Shown: piece by piece, positions 19,127-27,627 of the stretch
Position numbering within the stretch: position 1 is the stretch's first letter
How the letters are laid out: the number at the start of each line of letters is the position of its first letter
Source of the DNA: Ignavibacteriota bacterium
GTDB taxonomy: Bacteria; Bacteroidota; Ignavibacteria; Ignavibacteriales; Melioribacteraceae
Length of the DNA stretch: 64,000 nucleotides
NCBI GenBank assembly: GCA_016713565.1
Contig: JADJOX010000001.1
Coordinates: forward strand, 372,001-436,000
Direction of reading: 5' to 3'
Position numbers and translations under genes: made by a program
The notes under the pieces: model-generated
Database searches by the model: none
The model's input: the letters and a program-made list of their open reading frames with translations, nothing else
What the model was told of the DNA's origin: nothing

Positions 19127-21147
19127 TGAATAAAATAAAATATCTAATAATTGTTGCGCTTCTTTTTAATGCCTGTGAAATGCAAGGACAAATTAACCTC
19201 AATTCGAATCCAAAATTTATAGGAAGGGCTAACAGTTTTTTCGGACTGCATTTTGATTTTCACGCAACACAAAAAGATGATCAAATTGGAAAATCTTTTT
19301 CAGCTGAAACAATAGATAGCATGTTGACATTAATTAAACCCGATTATATTCAAGTTGATTGTAAAGGTCACCCGGGAATTTCAAGTTATCCTACGAAAAT
19401 AGGAAATTCCGCACCGGGATTTGTAAAAGATGTATATAAAATTTGGCGAGAAGTAACTGCCAAGCATGGAGTTGGATTATTTGTTCACTATTCCGGAGTA
19501 ATAGACAACGAGGCAGCAAGGAAACATCCGGAATGGGCTGCTGTTAATAGGGATGGTAAAATTAGTGAAACAAATATCTCGGTTTTAAGCCCCTATGTAA
19601 ACGAACTACTTATTCCGCAAATGAAAGAACTAATTGATAATTACAAAATTGATGGAGCATGGATCGATGGTGAAAGTTGGGCGTTAGGTTTGGATTATAG
19701 TAAAAAAATGTTGGACGCATTTCATAATGAAACGGGAATAACAAGCGTACCGTATTATTCTAATGATAAATATATGCTTGAATTCAAAACATTTAATAGA
19801 AATGTTTTCAGAAATTATATTGCTCACTATGTAGATGAAATTCATAAATATAATCCTGAATTCCAAATTACAAGTAATTGGGCGTTTTCCTCCTTTATGC
19901 CTCGACCAATTGATGTGAATATTGATTTTATTTCAGGCGACTTTGATCCAAACAATAGTTTATACAGTGGATTGTTTGAATCTCGCTGTATTGCTTCGCA
20001 AGGTAAACCCTGGGATTTAATGGTATGGAGTTTTACACATGATAATGAAGGTGCCCATATTTACAAATCACCGGTACAACTTAAACAAGCGGCAGCTGTT
20101 GTAATTTCTATGGGAGGCGGTTTTCAAATGTATTCAACCCAAAATAGAGATGCATCTATTAAACCATGGATTTTTGAAACACTTCATAGTGTAAGTGAAT
20201 TTTGCCGAGAAAGGCAGCCTTTTACTCAAAATGCAAAACCGATTCCTCAAATTGCGCTTCTTTATTCTACCGCAAATTTTGAGAAGAATTCGGAGCCGCT
20301 GTATTCAAGTTCAGGATTTATACAAGATCCATTAAAAGGAATGTTGAATCTGCTGCTTGACTCACAAAACGCTGTTGAAATATTAATGGAACATCATCTT
20401 GAAAAAAGAATTAATGAATATCCACTCGTTGTAATTCCTGAAACACAATACTTATCGGAAGATTTTAAGAAAGTATTATTAAGTTATGTTAATAACGGCG
20501 GAAACTTATTAGTAGTTGGAGCCGAAGCGACAAGAATGTTTGCAGATCAATTAAATGTTGAAATGAAAGATACAGCTTCGGTAGTTGTTAAAAACTTGGC
20601 GTGGAATGGAAATATGGCCGGATTAAGCGGACTTTACCAGCCTTTTTCTCCAAAGATTTCAGCGGAAACTTTCGGTCAAATTTACAACGAACCGGATTTT
20701 CGTTTTACTTCTTCCCCGGCAGCCACAATTGCTCAATTTGGTAAAGGTAAAATTGCGGGCGTTTATTTTAGTATTGGAAAAAATTACTTGAGAATGAATA
20801 ATCCTGTATATCGAAATTTTATAAATGCATTGGTTAAAAAATTATTTCCTAATCCCAAAGTTGAAATTAGTTGTAATGAAAATGTTGTTTTAACAGTAAA
20901 TCAACTTGAAAATAAACTTGCAATAAATTTAATTAACTTATCGGGTCCGCATGCAAATACGCGTGTTGCTCGTTACGATAACATTCCATCAATTGGTCCG
21001 TTTGATGTAAAAGTTAAAGTGAGTTCCAAACCAACACAAGTTATGCTGGAACCAGAAAATATATCGCTTAAATATTCTTATGAAAATGGGGAAATAAAAG
21101 TAAAGATTAACAAACTTGATATTCATTCAATCATCATAGTTAAATAG
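19126..21147 (+). CDS. Secreted TIM-barrel glycosidase, GH29/GH42-like
   Basis: The start overlaps the GH106 stop (taATG). A signal sequence ends in LFNACEMQGQ, possibly a weak lipobox. Residues about 45-330 look like a fucosidase-type (GH29) barrel: DYIQVDCKGHPGISSYP, KHGVGLFVHYSGVIDNEAA, KIDGAWIDGESWALGL (about residues 174-189). A Rossmann-like region follows (VVIPETQYLSEDFKKVLLSY), resembling the trimerisation domain of GH42 beta-galactosidases, with a beta-sandwich at the end. The family assignment is only to fold level; the catalytic acid is not certain. Context suggests action on a deoxyhexose or galactose branch. Confidence 0.6.
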   Translation: MNKIKYLIIVALLFNACEMQGQINLNSNPKFIGRANSFFGLHFDFHATQKDDQIGKSFSAETIDSMLTLIKPDYIQVDCKGHPGISSYPTKIGNSAPGFVKDVYKIWREVTAKHGVGLFVHYSGVIDNEAARKHPEWAAVNRDGKISETNISVLSPYVNELLIPQMKELIDNYKIDGAWIDGESWALGLDYSKKMLDAFHNETGITSVPYYSNDKYMLEFKTFNRNVFRNYIAHYVDEIHKYNPEFQITSNWAFSSFMPRPIDVNIDFISGDFDPNNSLYSGLFESRCIASQGKPWDLMVWSFTHDNEGAHIYKSPVQLKQAAAVVISMGGGFQMYSTQNRDASIKPWIFETLHSVSEFCRERQPFTQNAKPIPQIALLYSTANFEKNSEPLYSSSGFIQDPLKGMLNLLLDSQNAVEILMEHHLEKRINEYPLVVIPETQYLSEDFKKVLLSYVNNGGNLLVVGAEATRMFADQLNVEMKDTASVVVKNLAWNGNMAGLSGLYQPFSPKISAETFGQIYNEPDFRFTSSPAATIAQFGKGKIAGVYFSIGKNYLRMNNPVYRNFINALVKKLFPNPKVEISCNENVVLTVNQLENKLAINLINLSGPHANTRVARYDNIPSIGPFDVKVKVSSKPTQVMLEPENISLKYSYENGEIKVKINKLDIHSIIIVK

Positions 21148-21158
21148 GAGTATTTGAA

Positions 21159-22388
21159 ATGATAAATAAAATAAAATTTCTTTCAATATTAATATTTTTA
21201 CCAATTATATTGTTTTCACAAAGCTACGCACCCATGAAATCAATTCAAAAGTTTGGAGTTTTACCTGAAAATAACGGAACTGTAAATAAAATAAATCTTC
21301 AAAAAGCAATAGATTGGGCTGCTTCACAAGGTGCGGCATTATTTGTAGAACCGACAGAACAGCCGTATCTTATAGACGGCGGTATAATTCTAAAGCAGAA
21401 CGTATCATTGATTGGCGTGCACGGACCGGTAGGCAGAGGAACATGTGACAAGGAAAGAAAACATCCTGTTGGCAGTGTTTTTCAAATTGAAGATGAAAAA
21501 AATGTTTTTATTACTGTTGAAGGGTCGACACAAATAAAAGGAATCCAATTCTGGTATCCAAATCAAACGGTCACAGATCTAAATAAAATTATTGAATATT
21601 TACCTACAATTCAGGTAAGTCATAAAAGTAATGTAAACGGTGTTACGTTATCATGCCTTACTTTTTACGGTGAATACATTGCAATGGATTTTAGTGCCTT
21701 GCAAGAACATCCTTGCGAACAGATATTATTTGAGCATTGCTACGGTTATCCGCTGAGCGGTCAATTTATTAAAATTGATAGGTGCTATGATATTCCAAGA
21801 ATTCTGCATTGTCATATAAATCCGGCAAATATGTCATATTTAAACAGAAGCTTCTCTAAAAATGTAATTGATGCAGTTGTTGCAAAAAAGACATTTGCTT
21901 ATTTTATTGATAATACAGATAATGCGCAAATAATTGATGTCTTTACTTTCGGAACTTACGGCGGAATTTATCTTGGTGAAGCAACATATGGTCAAATGAC
22001 AAATTTTAACTTTGATTGTGTTACTGTTGGAATTTATAAACTTGGAAATAATAACAAAAACCGAAATTGGCAAATAGCTCAGGGTTCGATAATTGCAAAT
22101 ACAGGCGATGATATTAATAATGTGCACCCAATTGTAATTGAAGGACTAGGACACACTTCTTTTACAAATGTTGAAGCGTTTTCCGGTTTAAACGGTGCTC
22201 TGAGTACATTCGAAGCATCAAAAGATTTTATGTTAGTAAAAGGAAATGAAAAACTTACAATTTCTCTGTATGGATGCAGAATGTGGGGTTACACTGCTGA
22301 TAAACCACTAACCATCGAAAATCCGAACGCAATTATACAGGCAACGGATTGTTTGGACAAAAATGAGAACCCGTTTAATATGCATTAA
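21159..22388 (+). CDS. Secreted pectate-lyase-like beta-helix protein
   Basis: A signal peptide ends at FSQSYA. The N-terminal segment KFGVLPENNGTVNKINLQKA followed by AIDWAASQGAALFVEP is the typical entry of the Pectate_lyase_3 beta-helix superfamily. Repeated beta-strand turns follow to the C-terminus. No catalytic residues can be assigned with confidence, so lyase, glycosidase or carbohydrate-binding roles are all possible. The ribosome site taggag is clear and the gene sits 11 bp after the previous one, inside the same transcription unit. Confidence 0.6.
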   Translation: MINKIKFLSILIFLPIILFSQSYAPMKSIQKFGVLPENNGTVNKINLQKAIDWAASQGAALFVEPTEQPYLIDGGIILKQNVSLIGVHGPVGRGTCDKERKHPVGSVFQIEDEKNVFITVEGSTQIKGIQFWYPNQTVTDLNKIIEYLPTIQVSHKSNVNGVTLSCLTFYGEYIAMDFSALQEHPCEQILFEHCYGYPLSGQFIKIDRCYDIPRILHCHINPANMSYLNRSFSKNVIDAVVAKKTFAYFIDNTDNAQIIDVFTFGTYGGIYLGEATYGQMTNFNFDCVTVGIYKLGNNNKNRNWQIAQGSIIANTGDDINNVHPIVIEGLGHTSFTNVEAFSGLNGALSTFEASKDFMLVKGNEKLTISLYGCRMWGYTADKPLTIENPNAIIQATDCLDKNENPFNMH

Positions 22389-22408
22389 CATATTTGTGAA
22401 GTGATAAA

Positions 22409-23506
22409 ATGAAAAAAACAATATTGTTGATAATTGTAATTAACTCAATTAACTTTTCTCAGTTTTTGGATAAAAGTTCAAGAATAATTCCTGCGGATAA
22501 AATAATAAATTATTCTGATAATCGACCATCGGCAAAATTCAGAATGAATGCTGAAGATGCCGGAATTGTTTTTAAACACGGTATGGGTCCGGATAGTTGT
22601 GATTATTTAGGTGCTCGAGATATATGGGTCTGGAAATTTGAAAGTAATTATTATATGCATTATGATGGAGCTGGACCAAAAGGTTGGCTTACATGTCTTG
22701 CAGTTAGTAAAGATTTACAAAACTGGGTTTCCAAAGGAAAAATTATTGACTTTGGTAAACCCGGCAGTGCAGATTGCGCATCTTCCTCTTATGGTACTGT
22801 GTACAAAGATGGTGATAAATGGCATATGTTTTATCTTGGAACTCCGAATACATCAGGTCCTCCGGAATATGTTCCTTCTTTTCCATACTTGACCATGAAA
22901 GCTGAGAGCAATTCATTGTTTGGACCATGGCAAAAAAAATACAATATAACTCCTTTTGTAAATGAACCAAAAACTTATTATTCAGCAACTTCAAGCCCTG
23001 GATGCATAATAAAACATGGCACAGAGTATTTAATGTTCTTTTCTGCCGGAACAGACAAGCCAATTAAGAGAACAATTGGAATTGCAAGAACCAAAAATCT
23101 TGATAGGAGTTGGGATATTGATAAAAATCCAATTGTTCCTTTAGAAGAACAAATTGAAAATTCATCTATTTATTATGAAGAGCATAACAAGACATATTTT
23201 TTATTTACAAATCATGTTGGATTAAATAACAATAGAGAATATACAGATGCAGTATGGGTTTACTGGACAAATGACATTAATCATTGGAATGTGATGAATA
23301 AAGCGGTTGTACTTGATTCATTAAATTGTAAATGGTCAAAAATAATTGGACTACCATCTGTAATTCAAGTTGGTAAACGATTAGCAATACTATACGACGG
23401 CAAATCTGATTTTGGTAAATCGGTTGATATTAAAACTCATATAAATCGTGATATTGGTTTAGCCTGGCTAAATTTACCGCTAATTCCTCCAATTAAAAAA
23501 AAATAA
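22409..23506 (+). CDS. Secreted five-bladed beta-propeller glycosidase (GH43/GH117/GH130-like)
   Basis: A short signal peptide (MKKTILLIIVINSINFSQ) leads into a propeller with repeating blade motifs: DYLGARDIWVWKFESNYYMH, GPKGWLTCLAVSKDLQNW, YGTVYKDGDKWHMFYLGTPN, SPGCIIKHGTEYLMFFSAGT, IGIARTKNLDRSWD. The pattern is that of clan-F-like propellers that cleave arabinose, xylose, galactose or mannose linkages. The family cannot be resolved by eye. It is the last gene of the secreted-enzyme operon, and a 719-bp gap follows. Confidence 0.65.
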   Translation: MKKTILLIIVINSINFSQFLDKSSRIIPADKIINYSDNRPSAKFRMNAEDAGIVFKHGMGPDSCDYLGARDIWVWKFESNYYMHYDGAGPKGWLTCLAVSKDLQNWVSKGKIIDFGKPGSADCASSSYGTVYKDGDKWHMFYLGTPNTSGPPEYVPSFPYLTMKAESNSLFGPWQKKYNITPFVNEPKTYYSATSSPGCIIKHGTEYLMFFSAGTDKPIKRTIGIARTKNLDRSWDIDKNPIVPLEEQIENSSIYYEEHNKTYFLFTNHVGLNNNREYTDAVWVYWTNDINHWNVMNKAVVLDSLNCKWSKIIGLPSVIQVGKRLAILYDGKSDFGKSVDIKTHINRDIGLAWLNLPLIPPIKKK

Positions 23507-24225
23507 TTATTACCTAAAAGTATTAAAGATTATTTAAGTTTAATCCATTATATAATTTATAAGTTAATAAATATAGTCGCTTTATCGCCGGATATTGCTA
23601 TTATTTATGCAAATTAAAATGTTATGAGAATTTATATTGGAAACAAATCTCACTGCTAAAAAAAACTATTTACGGATGGATTAGATTGTTAATTTCAATA
23701 TTAAAGCACAACAACTCAAAAAAATGCCTTCACAAATTCATTTATTTATGATAAATATCACTGATTTGAGAATGAAGAAAAAAGTTCTTTACAAATAGGC
23801 AGCATAATTATACAAATAAGAATTAGAAATATTACTCTTAAACCCAAATTGTAAACCTACGAACAAGTTAATATTTCCTTATAATATTATCTTTAATAGA
23901 TAATTAAGAAATTCACATTAACAATAAAATCCAATATAGAAATTATAATCTTATTTTATAGTTACAGACTTTATTATTAGGAAATAATTTATAATTAAAA
24001 TAGTCTTAGTTGAGTTACTTGCAATTTTTTTAACAAACATACTTTTTGTACTTAGTAATGATTTGATTATGATTGTGAATAAATGTGAATTTTGGTGTGT
24101 AATTCTTTCACATTTCATTGATTTGGAATTTGTTTCTTCCAATAATTCAAAAGAAAAGAATAAAAATTTGCTGTAAGTAAGTTTATAAGATCCAAACGAA
24201 ATTTAAAAAGAGGAGTTTTCAAAAA
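23507..24225. other. Intergenic region of 719 bp, probable promoter region of the sugar-catabolism operon
   Basis: No credible gene on either strand. The only ordered element seen is the inverted repeat at 24081-24115. A ribosome site (agaggag, from 24209) precedes the aldolase ATG at 24226. Confidence 0.5.
24081..24115. promoter_or_regulatory. 9-bp inverted repeat aaatgtgaa...ttcacattt upstream of the aldolase operon
   Basis: Perfect arms at 24081-24089 and 24107-24115, spaced by 17 bp. A second gtgaat lies 10 bp upstream (24075-24080), so the site also has direct-repeat character. It is 110 bp before the aldolase ATG. This is a reasonable position for a regulator such as an AraC-type HTCS, but that link is inference. 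Confidence 0.4.
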
Positions 24226-25083
24226 ATGCCGCTAGTGAATTTAAAAACAATTTTAGCCGAAGCGGAATTAAAGTCCAATGCAGTCGCAATGTTTGATGTT
24301 GTTGGAACTGATAGTCTAAAAGCTATTATTAAGGGCGCAGAAGAATGCAATTCTCCAGTTATTATTGCTTTGGCAGAAGTTCATATGCCATATGCTCCGC
24401 TTGAATTAATCGCTCCTTTAATGATCGACGCGGCAAAAAGGTCATCAGTTCCTGTGGCTGTGCATTTAGATCATGGAATTAATTATGAGACTATTATAAA
24501 GGCTATGAACTTAGGGTTTACTTCAGTAATGTTTGATGGTTCAATTCTTGATTTTGAAGAAAATCTCTCGAAAACAAAAGAGATTGTAAAAGTGGCAAAA
24601 GCTCTAAATATTTCTGTAGAAGCAGAACTGGGTCATGTTGGAGGCAGTGAAGGCGGTGGCGAGGATAACTATAAAGAATATTACACTGATCCTGATTTGG
24701 CTGAAAAATTTGTTGCTAAAACAGGTATAGACGCGCTTGCTGTAGCTATTGGAACAATTCATGGGGAATATTTTAAAGAACCATGCTTAGATTTAAACAG
24801 ATTATCTAAAATTCATAGTAAAGTAAATATTCCGCTTGTACTTCATGGAGGTTCTGGACTTTCTAATAATGACTTTAATGAATGTATTTCACGAGGTATT
24901 AGAAAGATAAATATATTTACAGAAATGTCATTTGCGGCAGCAGAAGGAGTAAGAAAATATCTAAATGAAAATAAAAAAGTTCATTGTTTTGAATATTCCG
25001 AATTTGCTGAAAAGTGTATGAAGGATGTTGTTAAAGAAAAAATAACTTTGTTTGGACTTACAAAAAACTATAGTGAGGCTTAA
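24226..25083 (+). CDS. Class II ketose-(bis)phosphate aldolase (FbaA/GatY-like)
   Basis: The 285-residue protein has the family length and motifs: MPLVNLKTILAEAE start, SVPVAVHLDHGINYETI (zinc-binding His next to the catalytic Asp), SVMFDGS, EAELGHVGGSEGG, AVAIGTIHGEY and VLHGGSGLSNNDF (further zinc and phosphate ligands), and GIRKINIFTEM. It splits a ketose phosphate into dihydroxyacetone phosphate and an aldehyde. No signal peptide, so cytoplasmic. The next gene is a sugar kinase whose start follows this stop by one base, so the kinase probably makes the aldolase substrate. Fructose-, tagatose- and other ketose-phosphate specificities cannot be told apart here. Confidence 0.9.
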   Translation: MPLVNLKTILAEAELKSNAVAMFDVVGTDSLKAIIKGAEECNSPVIIALAEVHMPYAPLELIAPLMIDAAKRSSVPVAVHLDHGINYETIIKAMNLGFTSVMFDGSILDFEENLSKTKEIVKVAKALNISVEAELGHVGGSEGGGEDNYKEYYTDPDLAEKFVAKTGIDALAVAIGTIHGEYFKEPCLDLNRLSKIHSKVNIPLVLHGGSGLSNNDFNECISRGIRKINIFTEMSFAAAEGVRKYLNENKKVHCFEYSEFAEKCMKDVVKEKITLFGLTKNYSEA

Positions 25084-25084
25084 A

Positions 25085-26026
25085 TTGCACGAAATTACAT
25101 GTCTTGGCATTATCGTTGCCGATGTGATAGCTAAGGCTGTTGATAAATTGCCTAAAGAGGGTGAGCTAGATATTGTAGAACAAATTGAAATGCATTTGGG
25201 CGGGTGCGCAGCTAATTGTTCGGTTGATCTTGAATTAATTGGAGTAAAAACCGCCGTTATTGGAAAAGTTGGTGAAGATGGACTTGGTTCATTTGTAATT
25301 GGTAATATGAAATATAATGGCGTTAATGTGAATGGTATTTCAATTAGCAAAACAAGTAAAACTTCGGCTTCTATTGTATTAGTTAATTCTAAAAGTGAAC
25401 GGTCGTTTATACATCAACTTGGCGCAAATGCAGATTTTACAATGGAGGATATTGACTTATCAATAATTCTCAATTCTAAAATATTGTTTGTTGCAGGTGC
25501 TTTATTAATGCCGAAATTTGATGGAGATTCTACCGCTAATTTATTAAAAATGGTTAGCGAGTCCGGGATAATTACAGTAATGGATACCGCGTGGGATTCG
25601 ACTGGTAAATGGATGAAATTAATTGAACCTTGTTTGCCTTTTTTAGATTATTTTATTCCGAGTTTTGAAGAAGCAGAAATGCTTACGGATAAACATGAAC
25701 CTGAAGAAATTGCAAACGTATTTTTAAAAGGAGGAGTTAAAACAGTTGTTATTAAACTTGGTTCAATGGGCTGTTTTATTAAGAATCGAAACGGTGAAAA
25801 ATTCTTTATTGATGCATTTAAAGGAATTGATGTTGTTGATACAACAGGCGCGGGAGATGCGTTTGCCGCTGGATTTATTACCGGTTTATTAAAGGGCTGG
25901 GATCTTAGATTTTGCGGGCAATTTGCTAACGCAGTTGGCGCTCATTGCGTAATGAAGGTTGGAGCAACCTCCGGAATAAAAAAAATGGATGAAATCATAA
26001 ATTTTATTAATTATCACAATAAATGA
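25085..26026 (+). CDS. PfkB-family carbohydrate kinase
   Basis: The frame is open from 25052, but TTG 25085, preceded by gtgagg, gives the expected N-terminus (HEITCLGIIVADVIAK). PfkB features: HLGGCAANCSVDLELIG near the start, and the ATP-binding/catalytic signature DVVDTTGAGDAFAAGFITGL near the C-terminus with the catalytic Asp in GAGD. It phosphorylates a sugar or sugar phosphate. It is placed between a class II aldolase and a lyxose/mannose-type isomerase, so a ketose such as fructose or xylulose is the probable substrate (inference). Confidence 0.88.
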   Translation: MHEITCLGIIVADVIAKAVDKLPKEGELDIVEQIEMHLGGCAANCSVDLELIGVKTAVIGKVGEDGLGSFVIGNMKYNGVNVNGISISKTSKTSASIVLVNSKSERSFIHQLGANADFTMEDIDLSIILNSKILFVAGALLMPKFDGDSTANLLKMVSESGIITVMDTAWDSTGKWMKLIEPCLPFLDYFIPSFEEAEMLTDKHEPEEIANVFLKGGVKTVVIKLGSMGCFIKNRNGEKFFIDAFKGIDVVDTTGAGDAFAAGFITGLLKGWDLRFCGQFANAVGAHCVMKVGATSGIKKMDEIINFINYHNK

Positions 26027-26033
26027 GGAATTT

Positions 26034-26591
26034 ATGTTAAGTAAATCGGAATTTATATCCGCTAGAGAAAGAGCGTTAATCTATTTTACGAAAGCTGGAA
26101 TTGTTCTTTCAGATTCTGAAAAAGAAAACATAGAAGTTGCCGATTTTGGCTTGGGTAAACTAAATGAAATTGGTCTTGAAATTCTAGTTTATGTAAATAC
26201 TGAAAGATGTTGTGCAAAAGAGCTTGTACTTTTTCCTTATCAAATTTGCCCGGAGCATAAGCACCCGGATATAAACGGCAAAGAAGGAAAAGAAGAAACA
26301 TTTAGATGCAGGTTTGGTAAAGTGTATCTTTATATCGATGGCGAACCTTCGAAAAATATTTCTTGTAAATTGCCTAAAGGACAAGAAAATAATTTTACCG
26401 TAAAAAAGGAAATTATCTTAAATCCCGGTGATCAGTATACTCTTAATCCTGGAATTCTTCATTGGTTTCAAGCAGGAGAAGAAGGTGCTATAATTTCAGA
26501 ATTTTCAACTAAAAGCAGTGACGAGTTTGATTATTTCACTGATCCAAAAATTCGTAGAATTCCAGAAATAGAAGATGTAAATAATTTTTAA
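26034..26591 (+). CDS. D-lyxose isomerase-type sugar isomerase (Lyx_isomer cupin family)
   Basis: The small cupin carries the family block: CPEHKHPDINGKEGKEETFR (His-x-His and Glu metal ligands), RFGKVYLYIDGEP, and a later metal His in NPGILHWFQAGEEGA. Known members interconvert D-lyxose/D-xylulose and D-mannose/D-fructose with Mn(II). At 185 residues it is shorter than the well-studied enterobacterial enzyme (about 227). Ribosome site gagga precedes the ATG, 7 bp after the kinase stop. With the kinase and aldolase it suggests mannose (or lyxose) to ketose to ketose phosphate to triose. Confidence 0.8.
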   Translation: MLSKSEFISARERALIYFTKAGIVLSDSEKENIEVADFGLGKLNEIGLEILVYVNTERCCAKELVLFPYQICPEHKHPDINGKEGKEETFRCRFGKVYLYIDGEPSKNISCKLPKGQENNFTVKKEIILNPGDQYTLNPGILHWFQAGEEGAIISEFSTKSSDEFDYFTDPKIRRIPEIEDVNNF

Positions 26592-27627
26592 TTATCATTG
26601 AAAATTTCAAGCGGAATCCTATATCATCTTGTAAAGAATCCGTTATCAGATTTAATTTACTTGTTTTTGAAAAAAATCATGATAAAGTTTTTATCATACA
26701 AAAGATATTTTATAATATTAGTTAAAACATTGGGTTTAGTCGAAAATTATTAAACTAATTCTAATATTAATGAGTACTATTAAAGATTACTCGGATGTAA
26801 AAATTTTTTAATTATAGATGTACAAGTATTTTAGCGCTTATTTATGAAGATAGTAAGTTAAATGTTGGGATTTTAGGAAAAGTTGTTTTTGTGGTCATTC
26901 TGTTGACATAATGAAAGATTTTTTTATAAAACTTCAAAATGAAACGCGAAATAGTAACCCTTGTGGCTTTAAATGTCTAACTGAAAGTACAAGTCCAAAA
27001 CTCACATTTGATGTAAAAATATAAATTTGATTTGTTTAGAAATTATCTTCAGGAATTCGTCTTAAATTATCCTAAATAATGTTGAAGAAATTGATTTATA
27101 TAAATTAAAACTTCTCTTTGATGAAAATGAGCGGATATTAATTAAATAATAAATCAATGCAAATTGTTTTGTCAAATAATTGTTTACGTATAAATATGAT
27201 AACATTGTCGAATTTAACACTTTCAAAAAAAGTAATTTTTGGCATTATTGAGTTTTAAAATAAGGCTAAATATTATTTTCTTTAAAATACTTCACTCAAT
27301 TTTTTGTATAAATTATTTCAAACTTTCCAGCCTAGTTTATAACAACATATCAAAAATACAAATCGCAGTTATTAAAATAATATTTCAGTATTGAGTTACA
27401 ATTGATGGTTCTTAGCGCATAATATTTTGATTTCGTGATTTTTAAAATAATAAAACATATAACCAAATAATTTGAACTCCAATACCAGAACCAATTTTAA
27501 TTATTAATTATTTTATCCTCTAATTTGCTAATAAATAAATTAAGTATCCAATAGAGAAATAACTCTTAAAATATTTTGTATAGGAAATAAAAATTCTAAG
27601 GCTTATTCATTACATAAGGATTAAACC
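26592..27627. other. Intergenic region of 1036 bp without a gene
   Basis: No reading frame with coding character on either strand. It contains a hairpin near its start (26679-26697) and the string taatttgctaataaataa (from 27521), about 100 bp before the receptor gene. It is the largest gene-free stretch of the window and probably contains the receptor promoter; a small RNA cannot be excluded. Confidence 0.45.
26679..26697. repeat. 8-bp inverted repeat (hairpin) after the isomerase gene
   Basis: Arms atgataaa (26679-26686) and tttatcat (26690-26697) with a 3-nt loop. No T tract follows on the + strand, while an A tract lies upstream, so it would be terminator-like only for minus-strand transcription. 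It may instead protect the 3' end of the isomerase mRNA or bind a regulator. Confidence 0.35.

Noticed and set aside
23951..24142. 63-codon minus-strand reading frame in the gap before the aldolase gene.
   Set aside because: No ribosome site, low-complexity AT-rich content and no recognisable domain; it overlaps the candidate regulatory repeat.
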